Shown one piece after another: positions 32,319-32,606 of a stretch of 32,606 nucleotides of DNA (positions within the stretch are counted from its first letter, which is position 1; every line of letters begins with the position of its first letter). Location of the stretch: positions 1 to 32,606 of the forward strand of contig NZ_RAZG01000046.1 in NCBI RefSeq assembly GCF_003612565.1, written 5' to 3'. The notes below the pieces were generated by a model. The model was given only the letters and a program-made list of their open reading frames with translations. It made no database searches and was not told the DNA's origin. Source of the stretch: Roseburia sp. 1XD42-69. Its GTDB lineage: Bacteria > Bacillota > Clostridia > Lachnospirales > Lachnospiraceae. A program made the translations under genes and the position numbers.

Positions 32319-32492
32319 ATGCAAGATGCAAAATGGATACGCTGTCCTGTTTGTGGCAACAAAACTCGTGACAGAATTAGAGAAGATACCGTTTTAAAAA
32401 ACTATCCTCTCTACTGTCCGAAATGCAAGGGGGAAACTTTGATTAAAGTTAAGAACTTACAAGTAACTGTTATAAAAGAGCCAGACGCTTAA
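32319..32492 (+). CDS. Cysteine-rich KTR domain protein, intact copy C
   Basis: 57 aa: MQDAKWIRCPVCGNKTRDRI, then LKNYPLYCPKCKGETL and VTVIKEPDA. Two CPxC pairs (Cys9, Cys12 and Cys34, Cys37) look like a zinc ribbon. It starts 12 nt after the kinase stop behind GAAAGGA, so it belongs to the module. After GAC GCT the frame stops, but removing one T gives a KTQSR tail, which is present in DNA behind copy B as well. The family is common on Firmicutes mobile elements; function unknown. Confidence 0.8.
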   Translation: MQDAKWIRCPVCGNKTRDRIREDTVLKNYPLYCPKCKGETLIKVKNLQVTVIKEPDA

Positions 32493-32606
32493 GACGCAGA
32501 GCCGATGAACAAGTGAGCACTGCTGCTTTTGCAAAGAGACTGTTTCATATTTTGTGTAAACTCAAAAAACTGACATAAGATCTATTGAATAGTTACAAGT
32601 GGGCAG

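Overview
The window looks like a chromosomal segment of a Gram-positive Clostridia bacterium, most likely a Lachnospiraceae gut commensal. The reasons are strong AGGAGG-type ribosome sites, TTGACA/TATAAT promoters, a gap-pgk-tpiA glycolytic operon, a single-chain clostridial PurL (1267 aa, fused glutaminase), a YtrA-type GntR/ABC operon, DUF6033 and a Memo-AMMECR1 fusion. The species assignment is inference; no rRNA or tRNA gene is present.

Left part (1-5300): rtcB RNA ligase, a rifampin ADP-ribosyltransferase (arr) with its own promoter, and a DUF1905-DUF1801 pair, all on the minus strand. An 800-bp debris zone follows, holding a broken Rpn-type nuclease/transposase gene, a dispersed repeat and the 5' stub of a cysteine-rich KTR gene. 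Next comes a TetR - small membrane peptide - alpha/beta hydrolase unit.

Core metabolism (5216-11686): gap, pgk and tpiA run leftwards. A strong hairpin separates gap from pgk, and a tandem repeat lies between pgk and tpiA that stays open in the pgk frame beyond its TAG stop. Upstream is a translationally coupled trio: amrA (Memo + AMMECR1), an esterase and an unknown protein.

Regulation and envelope region (11600-22338): a MerR regulator with a putative operator; a DUF6033 gene behind a sigma-D-like promoter; an FtsX/MacB-type ABC transporter whose promoter carries PhoB-box-like direct repeats inside a perfect 24-bp inverted repeat; a five-gene YtrA-like operon (ATPase, membrane protein, GntR, ATPase, membrane protein); and a response regulator-histidine kinase pair starting 10 nt after purL. 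I infer that this two-component pair controls the FtsX-type transporter.

Purine gene and accretion zone (22349-32606): purL, followed by a patchwork of mobile-element debris: a deleted AAA-ATPase/PD-(D/E)XK nuclease remnant, a second dispersed repeat, a KTR gene that has lost its start, a frameshifted methyltransferase, its TetR regulator, and a large serine recombinase remnant. Last is an intact plus-strand module, HTH - response regulator - ABC ATPase - permease - histidine kinase - KTR, resembling bacitracin/lantibiotic-type stress modules. Four spaced TTTAC repeats precede its ABC gene, as expected for a response-regulator-activated promoter.
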